From: Corythucha ciliata
Taxonomy: Eukaryota; Arthropoda; Insecta; Hemiptera; Tingidae
Direction: 5' to 3'
NCBI GenBank assembly: GCA_038030265.1
Contig: CM075937.1
Coordinates: 47,782,198 to 47,846,197 of the forward strand
Length of the DNA: 64,000 nt
Shown here: positions 22,286 to 33,660 of the stretch, one piece after another
How positions within the stretch are numbered: position 1 is the first letter of the stretch
Layout: every line of letters starts with the position of its first letter
The notes under the pieces: generated by a model
The model's input: only the letters and a program-made list of their open reading frames with translations
Databases searched by the model: none
Told to the model about the DNA's origin: nothing
Made by a program: the position numbers and the translations under genes

Positions 22286-24391
22286 TCACTCGGAATCCTC
22301 GGAAGATATTTGAGACGAACTCGGGGACACCGCGTTCCAATCTTGTATGCTCGCGCTACCAAGTACCAGATAGATGATGTTACTCGCTGCGAGAACTACA
22401 GCTGCGAGGTAAAAAACTGTTCTCCACTCGTCTAAAGTGCCCTTTTTTTCAAAAAGAAATTGACGTTTTTTTAATTTATGGAAATTTGAATAGGAGCAAA
22501 TGGGCTCACTTGCGGCGTCAAAAGACCGTTAATATGGGGCGCTAGGACGCCCGACGTTGCGGCCAAGGCGACGACAAAGCTGGAAACTGAGCCAGCGTGG
22601 TTGGGCGATAATTCTAGGGCGTTGATTTTAATGCCAGGATAGAAAAACCCGAGAAATCCTGAAATAATTTAAAAAAAAAACAAAACAAAAAATACGTTAA
22701 AACTGTGCTGTTGCTGCAGATCGTTGCTAAATCGATTATTGTTCGCACCGAAACACAATAGAAAGCTCAAGACGGCGCTATTTTTGTCACAGCCGAGAAA
22801 CGCCAACAGAAATAAACCCAAAGCGGGAACAATTGACGCCAAAGTGTTGTACAGTTTGCGAGTCAACGTCATCGTCGATGACTTGCCCGCAAACATGTCG
22901 ACGGCGAAGCCTCCGATACAGGCGAATACGACGATTAAAAGGTAGAGACCACCGAGAATCAACGCATCCTATATAAAAGATGACAATTCTAATATTCTAA
23001 AGTTTTATTGAATTGGATAAGGGCGGTAGCGGTGGGGAGCAGGTGGCTATTTCAACGGTTTTGAAAACATACAGTGAGGAATGAGTAACGAAGAACGTCC
23101 GACATATATTTCGGAAGGTCTAGGACGACAGTGAAAAACCCCCAGTCGTGGCCAAAGCATGCCACCGTTAACGCCCAAATTGGTTTCGATTTAACGATTT
23201 CATTCCACGGTGCCGATGTTAGTTGATCCTGTACACGTGGCAACCACCTGCAGTTTAATTTTAATGTTCCAAAATTTTAATTATTTACGAGTCATTACAC
23301 CCTGCTTCGGCGAGTTTTGATAACGTTCAAAAATATCCTTTTCCTTCTCCGTCAAATGTTGATGGTAGCCAGGTGTTTTGGGCACACAGACAGCAAACAG
23401 TACGGTCCAAACAAAGCCGATAAGTGCTATAAAGTAAAAAACGGTCGCCCAGTGTCCGGGATGTGCGTCGAGATAAAATCCAATTAAAATGTGGGTTAAA
23501 ACGTTTCCAAAACAGGTGCCTGTTAAAAGTGAACAACTTTTAATTGCACGAAAAAAAAACATTAAAATTTAAAACAATTTTATTACCGGAAAATATTATC
23601 GATCCCAATCGACCTCGCTCACTTTCCGGCACCCAAGGCGTTACAACGGCGTGAACCGCGGGATAAACGAGACCCTGAATAGCGATGAAAGGGCATAGGA
23701 AGTAAGTTACCTCAATTGGTAGCGTCGGTGGTTGTTCGTGGGGGGAGGGTGGAGAGGGAGGTCGTGTTTACCTGACCGAGACCGAGTGAAATTCGCATGC
23801 AAATAATACCGCTGGCGTCGTTTGAACGAGTCGCGAATGGTATGAGAAGGGTCGCCAGTGTGGACCCGCCCATGCCAAACCACAGGATCCGTTTTCCTTT
23901 TCTTCTATTTGAAAGAAATAAATTTCACGATTAAAAATATTTAAATTTTGAGTTAAATTAAATTGTTCGGACGTTTACACATCGCTAAGAAGAAGCGTGG
24001 ACGCCAGCGTGCCCATAACGTAACCGTAAAAAAAAGACGACATGATCCAACCTTGAAGACTCTCCGACCAGCGAAACTCGTAAGACTGAGAAAAAAAAAT
24101 TAGCGAATTTTATAGCCCGGAAGGGCAGGGTGGGAAGGGCTCACCCTAGCTGAATCAGAAGACGAGTTTTGACCGTTTATTTCATAGCCGCAGCTTTTAT
24201 CGTGAAGATCCTTTTTGATGGGACCGGTCATGTCGATGAGAAGTAGGCCGATTGAAAACCGCATTGTGTACGATATGCAGAGACACAAGAAGAGCATAAA
24301 ACTGACTAGAAATCGTTGTGGGAGCCAGTCTGTTGTAAACAAAAGATAAAAATAATATTATGTGATCATAGTAGCGCCGACCTATATCCAT
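22286..24391 (-). CDS. SLC17-family anion transporter (sialin / Na-phosphate cotransporter-like), 10 exons
   Basis: Ten exons join in frame to 1425 nt, 474 residues plus stop: 24391-24382, 24329-24145, 24085-23979, 23904-23772, 23674-23587, 23519-23299, 23228-23073, 22968-22749, 22658-22510, 22441-22286. All introns are GT-AG, and most are 50-110 nt. The product is a major-facilitator protein with about 12 membrane segments. Family marks are RISLGLGQGLVYPAVHAV with SERGRLG (the R...GxxxG...YPAxH and ERS segments of SLC17), SAPWNEIVKSKPIWAL, WGFFTVVLDLPKYM and ELSPNHAGSVSSF. The loop after helix 1 is polar and has an NSS glycosylation sequon, as in sialins. The N terminus is very short and lacks the acidic dileucine sorting signal of lysosomal sialin, so plasma-membrane anion or phosphate transport is as likely; the substrate is not decidable. 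The exon 6/7 junction is the least certain. Confidence 0.88.
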
Positions 24392-24939
24392 GGTGTAGCA
24401 GCCGCTACACCTCTATTAGTCCAGTAAAATTATGAAAAATAGGGGAATGTTTTGGAGTAGTTTTGAAATTTGGTACTATTAGGTATTTTGGGGTGCTGAA
24501 CACGAATATGAGGTTTGGTAACAAAATTTTTTAACGGAAATATGGTTTTCCCCCCCAAAACTACAAAATTTCGGGTTTTGCCTTGTCGTTTTGAAAATAA
24601 CTCCTAAGCTATGCAGTTTGGCTAGAAAACTCCTAATGTTTAATAAAAGAGCATTAAATTTCCTACATTTCACGTCTTTGAAATTTTTTCGTGCGATCAA
24701 TTGTTTAGCCGTCACGCTTGATTATCGTCCGACGAAATAAAAACAGGAATCATCTCTTTTTTTTTTTATACTCAAGGAGTCAATCTCTCCTTTTACTAAA
24801 ATGAACTCAATGAGACGTTTTTGTTGGTCAATGTCAGTGTTGGTCTATGGTCTAAATTTAGAATTTACTAGCTAGTAATATTTATGGGATGAAGATAGTT
24901 GTTGGTGGGGGGGGGGATACACTGAAGGTGCGAGTAGAC
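24392..24939. other. 5' flank of the transporter gene
   Basis: AT-rich spacer between the SLC17-like start codon (minus, 24391) and R1-like element 2. It must contain the promoter of the transporter, but no TATA box or other element can be named with confidence. A G10-11 run occurs at about 24907-24917, near the presumed 5' end of the retrotransposon. Confidence 0.4.
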
Positions 24940-25439
24940 TACAGATGGATTTGTGAGGTTCGTCTCGTGGCCTGGAGATGGATGACGTTGCAAACCCATG
25001 GGGGCCCTAGTGATGAGTGATGAACTGATGACCATGCAGTAAAGATGGCCTGGGGCAGGAGTGGAGGAGGGGTCAAATGGGGTGGTTATGCGTTGACGCC
25101 GTGTATTTCATGGCGTCTTTAAAAATACGGCACCATGCATTTTGGTGCAGCTAGCCACTGACCACCCAACTCCGACCTCCAGCCTTCCCGGCGTCTTTGA
25201 CGCGCCGTGCTGTGGCATCCGCGGCACGGTTGGCGGCCCTGTTACGGAGAATTCTCTTAACAAATGGAGGAGGGGTATGGGCCGTGTAGTGACGAGGGCA
25301 CGGTCTTAAAAGAACTCGCTACCAACCCAAGGCGTTATGCGATCCGTGCCGAAGGGTGCGTGACACAGGGTGAGCTGTGTACCTAACGGAGACTCAGGGA
25401 TACCAGGCGACCTCCCTGAGTATTAAGCCTTCCCACGGC

Positions 25440-26879
25440 ATGCGGGGCTCTGCCGTGGGTGACTTTTATTTCCCTAGCTGCTCGTGGGACTGTTTATGGA
25501 TCGCGATCGAATTACTTTGTCAAACCCGGGGTTTAAAACCCTTGGAACAGGTTGAGGACGAGCTTCTCAGTAGCCCTCAGCCTGCTCAGTCCGGCACCAC
25601 GGAGATGACGGTGGAGACCACCTCAATGGAGGTGGTTGAGCCCGAAACCTCCGGTGGTGTCGCTGAGGGAGTAGTCCCCCTCTCGGGTTCGCCGGTATCC
25701 GGCGTACCCGAATTACAAGCGGGTCAGGGAACGGTATCCGAACCCGTCGATCCCGCAACAGCGGCGCCTGGAGACCAGGAGATCGCTGATTTTGACAAAT
25801 ACGTCTCTGGCCTGAACAGGAATCAGAGGCGACGCTTTTTGTGGCTGGTTCGGAAGAAGGGGGGGGAACCGGAAGCCGCCAGGGCGAGTGCTCTGCAGAT
25901 GGTGAAGAAGAGGAAGAAGGGGAGAGCCTCTGCAGAGACGACTCCGGAGGGAGCCGTGAAAAAGAAGCGAAGGACGACCGCACAGGGTCCTTCGTACACC
26001 GGAGCGCTCAAGGGAAGGAAGCTTGGTGTGGTTCATAGAGACTACCCAGCAGTCCTCCTCTTGGACGACCAGCTTGAGGCCCTGGAAAGGAGCATTGAAG
26101 CTGCTATTGTTGCGCTGGAACCTAAAGCTGGGGAGGTAGTGCCCCAGTTTGATGGTCTGGTGCGAAGGAGGGGATGGCTATCCATCACCTGCGAGGACGA
26201 CGGGACGGCTGTTTGGTTAAAGTCGCTCGTTGAAAGTATCGTACCCTGGGAGGGGGCAAGGTTGAAGGTGGTTGAGGGTAGTGACCTGCCCAAGCCCAGG
26301 GTGGCGGTTGCATTTCTCCCGAAGTGCGCGGATCTGGGGAATGAGCAAGTCCTTCAGTTCCTCGTGCGCCAAAATCGGGGGTTAAATGTGGGACAGTGGA
26401 AGGTACTGTCCAGGAGTGTGGCTCAGGGCACGCCGGCTTTGATGATGACCCTGCTCATCGATGAAGAGTCGGCGAAGATCCTGGAAAGGAATAATGTAGT
26501 CCACATCAGGTTCGGCAAGGGGACCATCCGGCCTAAGGCTCGGAAGGGGGAAGGATCATCCTCCGGCCCCCGGCAGCAGCCGATGGAGGTGGATCAGGTA
26601 GCCGCTGCTGTGCGGGGTCCCACCTCCGCACCGCGGCAGGAAGAGCTATCTGTGGGAACAGCGGTTGGCGCCACGGCATCCGGGCAGTCAACGCAGGTAG
26701 CTCCCTCATATGCTAGGCCATCGACTAGCAAGGCGGGGGAGAGAGGTGATAGTGTCGGACCAGCGGGGAGTGAAAGAGTCCCGAAGGCGGCAGGTCGGGC
26801 ACGGAAACCCCACCCTACTCCGAGTAAGGCGATGCTGAAGAAGCAATCGCGGAGTGGGGTACATAAGGGGAATAAGTGA
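25440..26879 (+). CDS. ORF1 (Gag-like nucleic-acid-binding protein) of R1-like element 2
   Basis: The first ATG in the open frame is at 25440 (MRGSAVGDF), giving 479 residues; the frame is open further up to 25377 without an ATG. The N-terminal half is rich in Pro, Ser, Glu and Gly. The middle is basic (KKRKKGRA, KKKRR), and residues around 200-370 form the conserved ORF1 domain also seen at 32.8-33.3 kb: a segment with WLKSLVESIVPWEGARLK, then NVGQWKVLSRSVAQGTP and ILERNNVVHIRFGKG. No CCHC knuckle is visible. The C-terminal tail is Ser/Thr/Gln-rich and ends KGNK. The protein probably binds element RNA. Confidence 0.8.
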   Translation: MRGSAVGDFYFPSCSWDCLWIAIELLCQTRGLKPLEQVEDELLSSPQPAQSGTTEMTVETTSMEVVEPETSGGVAEGVVPLSGSPVSGVPELQAGQGTVSEPVDPATAAPGDQEIADFDKYVSGLNRNQRRRFLWLVRKKGGEPEAARASALQMVKKRKKGRASAETTPEGAVKKKRRTTAQGPSYTGALKGRKLGVVHRDYPAVLLLDDQLEALERSIEAAIVALEPKAGEVVPQFDGLVRRRGWLSITCEDDGTAVWLKSLVESIVPWEGARLKVVEGSDLPKPRVAVAFLPKCADLGNEQVLQFLVRQNRGLNVGQWKVLSRSVAQGTPALMMTLLIDEESAKILERNNVVHIRFGKGTIRPKARKGEGSSSGPRQQPMEVDQVAAAVRGPTSAPRQEELSVGTAVGATASGQSTQVAPSYARPSTSKAGERGDSVGPAGSERVPKAAGRARKPHPTPSKAMLKKQSRSGVHKGNK

Positions 26880-29800
26880 CCGCTACGGGGTTGCGCTTCC
26901 TCCAGGTGAATCTGCATCGTGCGGCAGCGGCGTCGGCCGTCTTGAGCAGGGTGTTCACTGGGGGAAGCTATGACGTCGCCATGGTTCAGGAACCATGGGC
27001 ATGGGAGAGCCAGGTCAAGGGCCTCTCTGCGACAGCAGGTAAGCTGGTTTACTGTAGGGATGAGGAGCGGCCACGAACTGCGCTGTTTCTAAGTCCCGCA
27101 GTGAAATTTTTAACTATGCCAGAATGGCCTGGAAGCCAAGGACGAGGACCGGACCCGGAGGTGTGTGGTAGCTTCCGCGTACTTCCCGGGGGACGCTGAG
27201 GTGACGCCGCCGGAGGAGCTTCAGCGTTTGGTCCTGTACTGCAGCGCGAGGAACCTGCAGCTGATTGTGGGTTGTGATGCGAATGCTCACCATACCATCT
27301 GGGGAAGTACAGATGTCAACGCCAGGGGTGAGTCACTCTTTCAATTTTTGATGACGCATGACCTGGTGGTGGTAAATCAGGGCTCGATCCCTACTTTCGT
27401 GACAAGTGCGAGGAGTGAGGTCCTGGATGTTACTCTGGCTAGCCAGTTTTTGGCCAATAGTGTCAGAGATTGGAAAGTCATGTCAGAAACATCAATGTCT
27501 GACCATAGGCTGATTTCGTTTGAGGTCGAGTTTCCTAGGGTTAGAAGTACAGAGTATCGGAATCCCAAGAACGCGGATTGGGAGGTCTTTAAGGGGCATC
27601 TTGAACAGGAGTTGTCTGAGATGGACCTGGACATTCAGTGCCACGCCGATCTCGATAGGGCGGTGGAGGCGATAAATTCAGCGGTCCTCAGTGCGTATGA
27701 GGAAAGCTGTCCTGTTAAGGTGAAGAAGGGGAACAGGGAAGTCCCTTGGTGGAACAACGAGCTGGAGATGCTCAGAAGAGAAACGAGGAGGCTTTACAAT
27801 AGGGCCAGATCACGTGGGGAGTGGGGAGGCTTATAGGCACTCCCTCACGGAGTATAACAAGGCCCTTAGGAAAGCAAAGCGGGCCACGTGGAGGACCTTC
27901 TGTGAGGGGATGGAGAATGTGTCCGTTATGGGCAGACTACAGAGGGTCCTGTCCAAAGAGAGCCCGGGCCAAATTGGTCTAATAAAAAAGGCAGATGGGG
28001 CGTATACCGAGAGCGCTAAAGAGACCCTGGAGGTCCTCCTGCGAAGTCATTTTCCTGATTCCAGGGATGCAGGGGCCTCAGATGTTCAGGGCGAAGTGGT
28101 GGCTGACTGCCAGCCAGCAAATAATGCAATATGGAGCGCATCGGGGAAATTGTTTACGCCCGCGAAAATTAAATGGGCTATCGGCTCATTTAAGCCCTAT
28201 AAATCCCCTGGGCCGGACGGGATATTCCCGGTCATGTTACAGCGTGGCCTGGAGGTCCTGGAGCCGCGTCTCAGAAGGATATTTAGGGCAAGTTATGCAT
28301 TATCGTATATACCGAAGGCATGGAGGGAGGTCAGGGTTGTGTTCATTCCTAAGTCGGGAGCAAACTCCTCGGCCCAGGCAAAGGCGTACCGACCCATAAA
28401 CCTCATGTCCTTCCTTCTTAAAACAATGGAAAAGGTAATTGGCCTGGATATCAAGGACGGTTGCCTTAAAATTAAACGAATCCAGCAGCATGCCTACCAG
28501 GCGGGCAAGTCTACTGAGACCGCCCTAAACGAACTGGTGGGTAAGGTTGAGAAATCTCTGGAGACGAAAGAAACTGCGCTGGGCTGCTTCCTGGACATAG
28601 GTGGTGCTTTTGATAACACCACCTATGACTCTATGGAGGCTGCAGTAAGGAGCAGAGGTGTTGATCCATCTTCAGTGAAATGGATCAAGGGGATGCTGGA
28701 ATGCCGCGTCGTGACTTCGGAGCTGGGAGGGGAGACTGTTTCCGTGTTGCCCTCAAGGGGGTGTCCCCAGGGGGGTGTGCTCTCTCCTTTGCTCTGGTTG
28801 CTCGTGGTGGACGAGCTTCTCGCTATCCTAAAGGAGCAGGGTTATGAGGTATTTGGTTACGCGGATGACCTTGCGATTCTAGTTAGGGGCAAATTTGATG
28901 ATACCATATCCAGTAGGATGCAGGGTGCCCTTAACATAGTGCAGCGATGGTGCAGCAGACATGGTCTCAGGGTTAACCCTGAGAAGACCACCCTTGTTGC
29001 GTTTACCAGGCGGAGGAAGCTGGCATTAAAGGTAGTTCGACTGAATGGAGAAGTGTTGAAGGTAGGAAAAGAAGTCAAGTACCTTGGAGTTACCCTGGAT
29101 CAGGGGCTCAAATGGACCTCGCATATCAAGAGGGTGCTGAATAAGGCCACGTTCGCATTGTGGGCTGGTCGGAAAATGTTTGGAAAAACATGGGGTCTAA
29201 AGCCAAAAATGGTGTTGTGGCTGTATACAGCCGTTGTTAGGCCTATCGTCACCTATGGCTCACTCCTATGGTGGCATAAGACGAAACAAGGGACAGTCCA
29301 GGCCTTGCTGAGTAAGTTGCAGCGCCAGGCCTGTCTTGGAGTAACGGGTGCTATGCATTCGTGCCCGACGGCAGCCATGGAGGTGTTACTGGACATGCCT
29401 CCCCTGCACTTTCATGTGCAGGCGACCGCATATATGGCGGCGGTGAGACTGCTGCGGGCGGAGTACGCGAAGCGGGGTGTCCAGGTTGGGCACTTGCGTG
29501 TTCTGGAGGAAGTTGCATGTAGTGAGGCGGCTGAAGTCGTTACGGATCTCATGCATGTGAGGATGGATTTTGAGAAACCCTTTAAGGTCGACATAGGCAA
29601 CCGCGACCTTTGGGATAAGGGTTTGCCGAGGTTTAAGCCCGGCACGCAAGTATGGTATACTGATGGATCTGTGAAGGATGGGGGTGCTGGCATTGGGGTC
29701 TTTGGCCCCAGGCTTCAGCATTGGGAGTCCCTTGGGACGACCGCCACCATCTTTCAGGCGGAGATCTATGCTATAGAAGCCTGTGCGCGGAAGATTAGTG

Positions 29801-30480
29801 AGAGGGGTCTCCGGAAAGCGAATATCTTTATCCTGTCTGACAGCCAGGCGGCTCTTAAGGCCCTAGGCTCAAGCGTCGTGAATTCGAAGCTAGTTTGGGG
29901 ATGTCTTGAAGCCCTCAGGCCTGTGGCAACGGCAAACAGCCTTACTTTGATGTGGGTGCCGGGTCACAAGGGGTTTGAGGGGAATGAAATGGCTGATCAA
30001 CTCGCGAAGAGAGGATCAGAGATGCCTTACGTGGGCCCGGAGCCAAGTCTCGGGGTCACGAAGTCCTTCACGAAGAGGCAGGTGCAGGCGTGGTTGGACG
30101 AGAGGCATCGTGAACACTGGGTTAGACAACCAGGTCTCAGGCAGGCCAAGCTCTTTGTCACTCCAAAGGGACGATCGGAGAAGGGTCTGATCTCTCTGAG
30201 CCGAGGAGACCTTAGAATCTTGGTGGGACTGCTAACGGGACATTGTGCCCTTCGATATTCACTCAGACTAATGGAGAAGTCTGACACGGACATTTGCAGA
30301 TTTTGCGACCTGGCCGTGGAAACAGCAGAGCACGTACTGTGTGAGTGCCAGGCTCTGGGGCGGTTACGCTTTCTACATCTTGGAAATGATGTGCTTCAAC
30401 CGGAGGACATCTCCAGGATGGCTACGGGAAATATCCTCAACTTCATTAAGGAGTGGTGGTGGAGGACGCTTGAAAGCTAG
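26876..30480 (+). pseudogene. ORF2 polyprotein of R1-like element 2 (endonuclease-RT-RNase H-finger) with two frameshifts
   Basis: ORF2 starts with GTG at 26876, overlapping the ORF1 stop, so translation may rely on reinitiation or a lost ATG. The endonuclease begins TGLRFLQVNLHRAAAASAVL, with QEPW, GCDANAHHTIWGS and SDHRL. A frameshift near 27120-27130 and another near 27800-27830 break the frame. The last 888 codons are open: RT motifs FLDIGGAFDN (A), GCPQGGVLSPLLW (B), GYADDLAIL (C) and KYLGVTLDQGLKW (thumb) are intact. RNase H follows with YTDGSVKDGG, FQAEIYAIEAC, LSDSQAALKAL and GNEMADQLAKRG. CRFCDLAVETAEHVLCEC is the final finger. All catalytic residues are present; only the two indels prevent a full product, and these could be assembly errors. 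Confidence 0.88.
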
Positions 30481-30536
30481 CGTCTCGTTTTCAGTGTTTG
30501 TAAAGTGAATGATTTTACAAGTTTTTTTTTCGCACT

Positions 30537-31171
30537 ATGGCACTGTGTTTCATATGTGACTCGTCTTTAGAAGGTGGAACGCATGTGACTACTGTGAAAA
30601 GTCGAGGTATTAAATCGCTTATAGCGTCAAGCATGAAAAGAAAAGACGGAAAGCATGTATTTCTTGGGGGGAAACAAACATTGATGTGCATGAAACATGT
30701 CGAACAGCATACAACAATGAACGGATGATCCTAGCATTTGCCAAAAGGGCTCAGGAACAAGGTGCTTCCACATCTCAAACAGTTTTAAGGTCTTCGGTGC
30801 CCCAGTTCACTTTTAAAAATCATTGTTTTCTACGCGGAGAACGAATTTCGAGAGAGTTTCTTGCCGCTGAAGCTAAACGGCCTGTTCACTTACGCAATAC
30901 AGTTTATGTTGTCCGTCATCTTGGCTTAAGAGCGACAGTGCTGGAGGCAGCGCGAGCTCGTGATGACGACTATGGACGGGCTATCGTTCAACGAATAGAG
31001 ACCGAAAATGATTTGGTTGCTGCTGACGCTCAATACCACATCAAGTGCCATAAAAAGCTGTATCAAAGATCAAAATCTCAGGTACAGAAGAAACGGGGCC
31101 CTTTTGCTGAAGAAGTGGACAATACCTGGAGAACCAAGATGAAGAGTGCCAGTTCTCATTGGAAGAGTTGA
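30537..31171 (+). pseudogene. Frameshifted gene for a small Cys/His-rich protein of unknown function
   Basis: Two overlapping frames make one protein: the first (30537-30700) begins ALCFICDSSLEGG, with a C-x2-C pair, and the second (from about 30690) continues HETCRTAYNNERMI. One base is out of register at about 30686-30695. Further on come FKNHCFLRGERI and AQYHIKCHKKLYQRS. The pattern of a C-x2-C, an H-x2-C-(R/K)-x2-Y and a YHxxCHxxLY motif occurs in a widespread group of unnamed metazoan proteins that often multiply with transposons; I know no assigned function. The frame ends after about 210 residues, shorter than typical full-length relatives, so a downstream part may be lost. It starts only 56 bp after R1-like element 2. 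Confidence 0.6.
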
Positions 31172-31576
31172 TCGCCAGTGGCGAGGCGTCCGGTCATCGA
31201 TAGATTCGCCGATGACTAGATTTTTTTCGGAAATGAAGGAATATTTGTTGGAAATATTTTTCTTAGAAAAGTCCCTTATTGGAGAAAAAAAATGATTTGA
31301 ACAACGATAATTTCACTCAACTGAGTTCATAGGAGAGTCAGGAGGTCTGTTTTTCATCAACTGGGAGAATACTAGAGCGATCTATTGGGTCTTAATAGCG
31401 TAACAGATGCGCTAACTTTGGAGAATCCAATCTCCCTCACTCCCATTCCCGTCCACTCGTTCATGTCTTCGTCAAGCTCAGTTTTCTTCTCTTTCTCGCA
31501 CGTTAGAAAAACAGCTCTACTCATCACTGTTCCTTCATTTTAGCCCTTTATGAACCACGGATCACAAATATGAAGT
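31172..31576. other. Non-coding spacer, probably degraded BEL/Pao gag at its right end
   Basis: No domain is recognised. The sequence from about 31430 is in the position of BEL/Pao gag upstream of the protease, but no gag motif could be identified. Confidence 0.35.
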
Positions 31577-32095
31577 TTGGTGATCAAGGTCGTACTGAAG
31601 GCTGCTTCTTCGGGGTCGGGAGAACCAGATTCCTCCCACCAGTCATCACCGAAAGGTAACCCCCAACCTCTCTCAGGTCTGGCGTCGTTTTTAGGACGCG
31701 TACACCCCAGCACCGTTTTATTAGCCACCGCTATGGTGCATGTCAAGGCTCCGGATGGTTCTACTCATTTAGCACGTTGCGTGCTACATTCTGGTAGTCA
31801 GAGTAGAGAAGTCTCACTTTTCCATTGCAGAGTTTAGCCAAGTCTGACGTATGCTGTCTAAACAAGAAAGTTCACCTTCGATTCACTCCCGCTGTGTCCG
31901 ATTCACTCTCTCATTTTCCATTCAAGCACTTTGCATCAAAGATATATCAGTGGGTCTCTACCCTCGGCTCATTTGGAACCACAATTGTGGGACCACGTCA
32001 GAAGTTGTTACCGTTGGCCGACGGCCCGTCGTTTGGTATTCCGGACGACGTCAATATTTTGATTGGTGCGGACCTTTACCCTCACTTGGTCACTG
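31577..32095 (+). pseudogene. BEL/Pao gag-protease fragment, left part of a split element
   Basis: Two frames (31577-31837 and 31825 onward) carry the BEL/Pao aspartic protease: LLATAMVHVKAPDGSTHLAR precedes CVLHSGSQS, where the catalytic DSGS has become HSGS, and the flap-distal segment is SFGIPDDVNILIGADLYPHL. One frameshift near 31830 separates the two halves. After LVT the sequence is interrupted by R1-like element 3, and the same element resumes at 36092. The His substitution and the frameshift make it inactive. Confidence 0.85.
32088..32095. repeat. Left target-site duplication of R1-like element 3
   Basis: GGTCACTG here recurs at 36084-36091 directly after the (AAT)n tail; a shared T before it would make 9 bp. 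It lies in the BEL/Pao protease frame. Confidence 0.8.
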
Positions 32096-32238
32096 ATTTT
32101 TTTATTCGTTATGAAGAGATTCCAAGGTTACACGGGTTGAGATAACAGCTCTCCTCGTGTAGCTCTACGATTTTAGTGGTTTTAAGTGGTTTTTTCGTGG
32201 TTTTTCGACGAGTTTTTTCGTCGGGTTGATGAAGTGAA

Positions 32239-33343
32239 GTGCCAGTGAACGAAATAACACTAACGGGTTGTTCTGTGGAAAAGTTTAACGGGCGCGAGAG
32301 GACGATCTGTGATGGCAGGGCGAGGGGGGAAGGAGGACCCCCAAGCTATGTGGTTCTTTCAATCACATCGGGTGACGATACGTCGACACCCTCCATGGAT
32401 GACCTGGTTGACGAGAAATCGACGACCGGAAAGGTCGGTAATGAAAAATCTACTGGGGAAAACCCGGGCGCGAAAGAAAAGGAAGGGCTATTAGCTGATG
32501 AGAGTGAGGGTGACTTCACTCACGTCGGACAGAGGCCGCGTAGGGACGGTAAAGAGGCCCGTAAACGTTTTAAAAAGGCCCAAAGGGAGCGAAGGGAAGC
32601 GGAAAGACGCGAAAGGGAAGTCCAAACGGGGTTTAGAGGTCGATTCGAGAAACAACGAATCGAGATGGAGGAAATGCGTAGGAAGAAGGAAGAGGAAAGG
32701 GCTAGGCGGGTGGTTAGCGATAGGCGTGAGGGGAAGAGGGTGCGAACGGGATCGCACAACACTCCTCCAGAGGTGAAAGGGACCCACAAAAAGGGTCAGG
32801 GAAGAGGTGGGGGCGGTATCGCAAACTCAAGCCGGGCCAGAAACGGTGAGCCAGGCGAATAGAGCGAAAGTGCCCAGACAAGCGCGGGTCGCGATCAGGA
32901 AGGTGGATGAGGCGCCGTTTGAAGTGGACCAGGCGTTGGAGCTGAGAGACTTTGCCATGGAGGCGTTGTTGGACAGTGAATGTGGGGTAAGCCGATTTAT
33001 GGATTCGGGGCTAGTGGAGGATAGAAAGATTTACTTGTTTACCTGTGGGGACGTTGAGTCGGCGAGGAGATTTGTAGAGTGCCTAAAAGAACCGGGCAGG
33101 CAGAGGGGGGTGAATGTATGTCTACTGAGTGACATACCGACGCCGACTAAGATTAGGGGCGTTGTCACGGGTATGAGGCAGTCAAAAGAGAAAGTATTGA
33201 GGTTCATGAAACTGGTTAACCAGGATCTGGGCCTCGACATACGGTCGTGGCAGTTAGTAGGATTTCGTAGAGACCCGAATGGCGAGTCAACTGAGCTGAC
33301 GATCGAGGTGCCCGATAAGGACGCGTGGAGTTTACGAGGGTAA
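32239..33343 (+). pseudogene. ORF1 (Gag-like) of R1-like element 3, one frameshift
   Basis: The first frame (32239-32862, no clear ATG at its start) is highly charged, with a long Arg/Glu/Lys stretch (KEARKRFKKAQRERREAERR and on) predicted to be a helix or coiled coil. The second frame (32807-33343) carries the conserved ORF1 domain: GLVEDRKIYLFTCGDVESAR, IPTPTKIRGVVTGMRQSKEK and LDIRSWQLVGFRRDPNGEST, matching the WKVLSR region of element 2. A frameshift lies between 32807 and 32862. RNA binding is the likely role by family. Confidence 0.7.
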
Positions 33344-33660
33344 GGTTTTGGGTGCTTTCCAGGAGAAGGTGGGGGGAGGATGATGAGTTGCTAGTGGGGG
33401 AGGAACAATGATCCCCACGACACAGCTATGGAGATTGAGGGCGATGCGATCCCTCCAAAGGATCAGGCAGGGCCCAGTGGGGTGGTTCCGCCAATGGAAG
33501 GGGTGGTTAGACATGACGGCCAACTCAATCAGCAAAAACAGGTGATCAGGCCAGCGGTCCTGGTCACCGACTTGGAGAGGTCCCTGATAAAACAACAGTG
33601 GCCACAGGGGAAGTAGGTGGAGGGCCGGATGGCGCGAGGGGAACGGAGAGAAAGTAGGAT

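Larger units (their letters stand above)
24940..30480 (+). mobile_element. R1-like non-LTR retrotransposon, element 2, nearly complete
   Basis: A GC-rich block with its own coding bias starts around 24.9 kb with a leader of about 0.4-0.5 kb. It is followed by ORF1 (25440-26879) and ORF2 (26876-30480), which overlap by four bases. Order and motifs (ORF1, AP-endonuclease, RT, RNase H, CCHC-type finger) are those of R1/LOA-like elements. No poly(A) or target duplication could be found, so both borders are approximate; the 3' UTR may run on to about 30.53 kb. Only two frameshifts are seen in ORF2 and no stops, which makes this the youngest-looking element in the window. Confidence 0.8.

Noticed and set aside
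25567..26917. Several minus-strand frames of 62-138 codons opposite ORF1 of R1-like element 2
   Set aside because: They are antisense shadows of a GC-rich coding frame, with low-complexity Ser/Pro/Leu composition.
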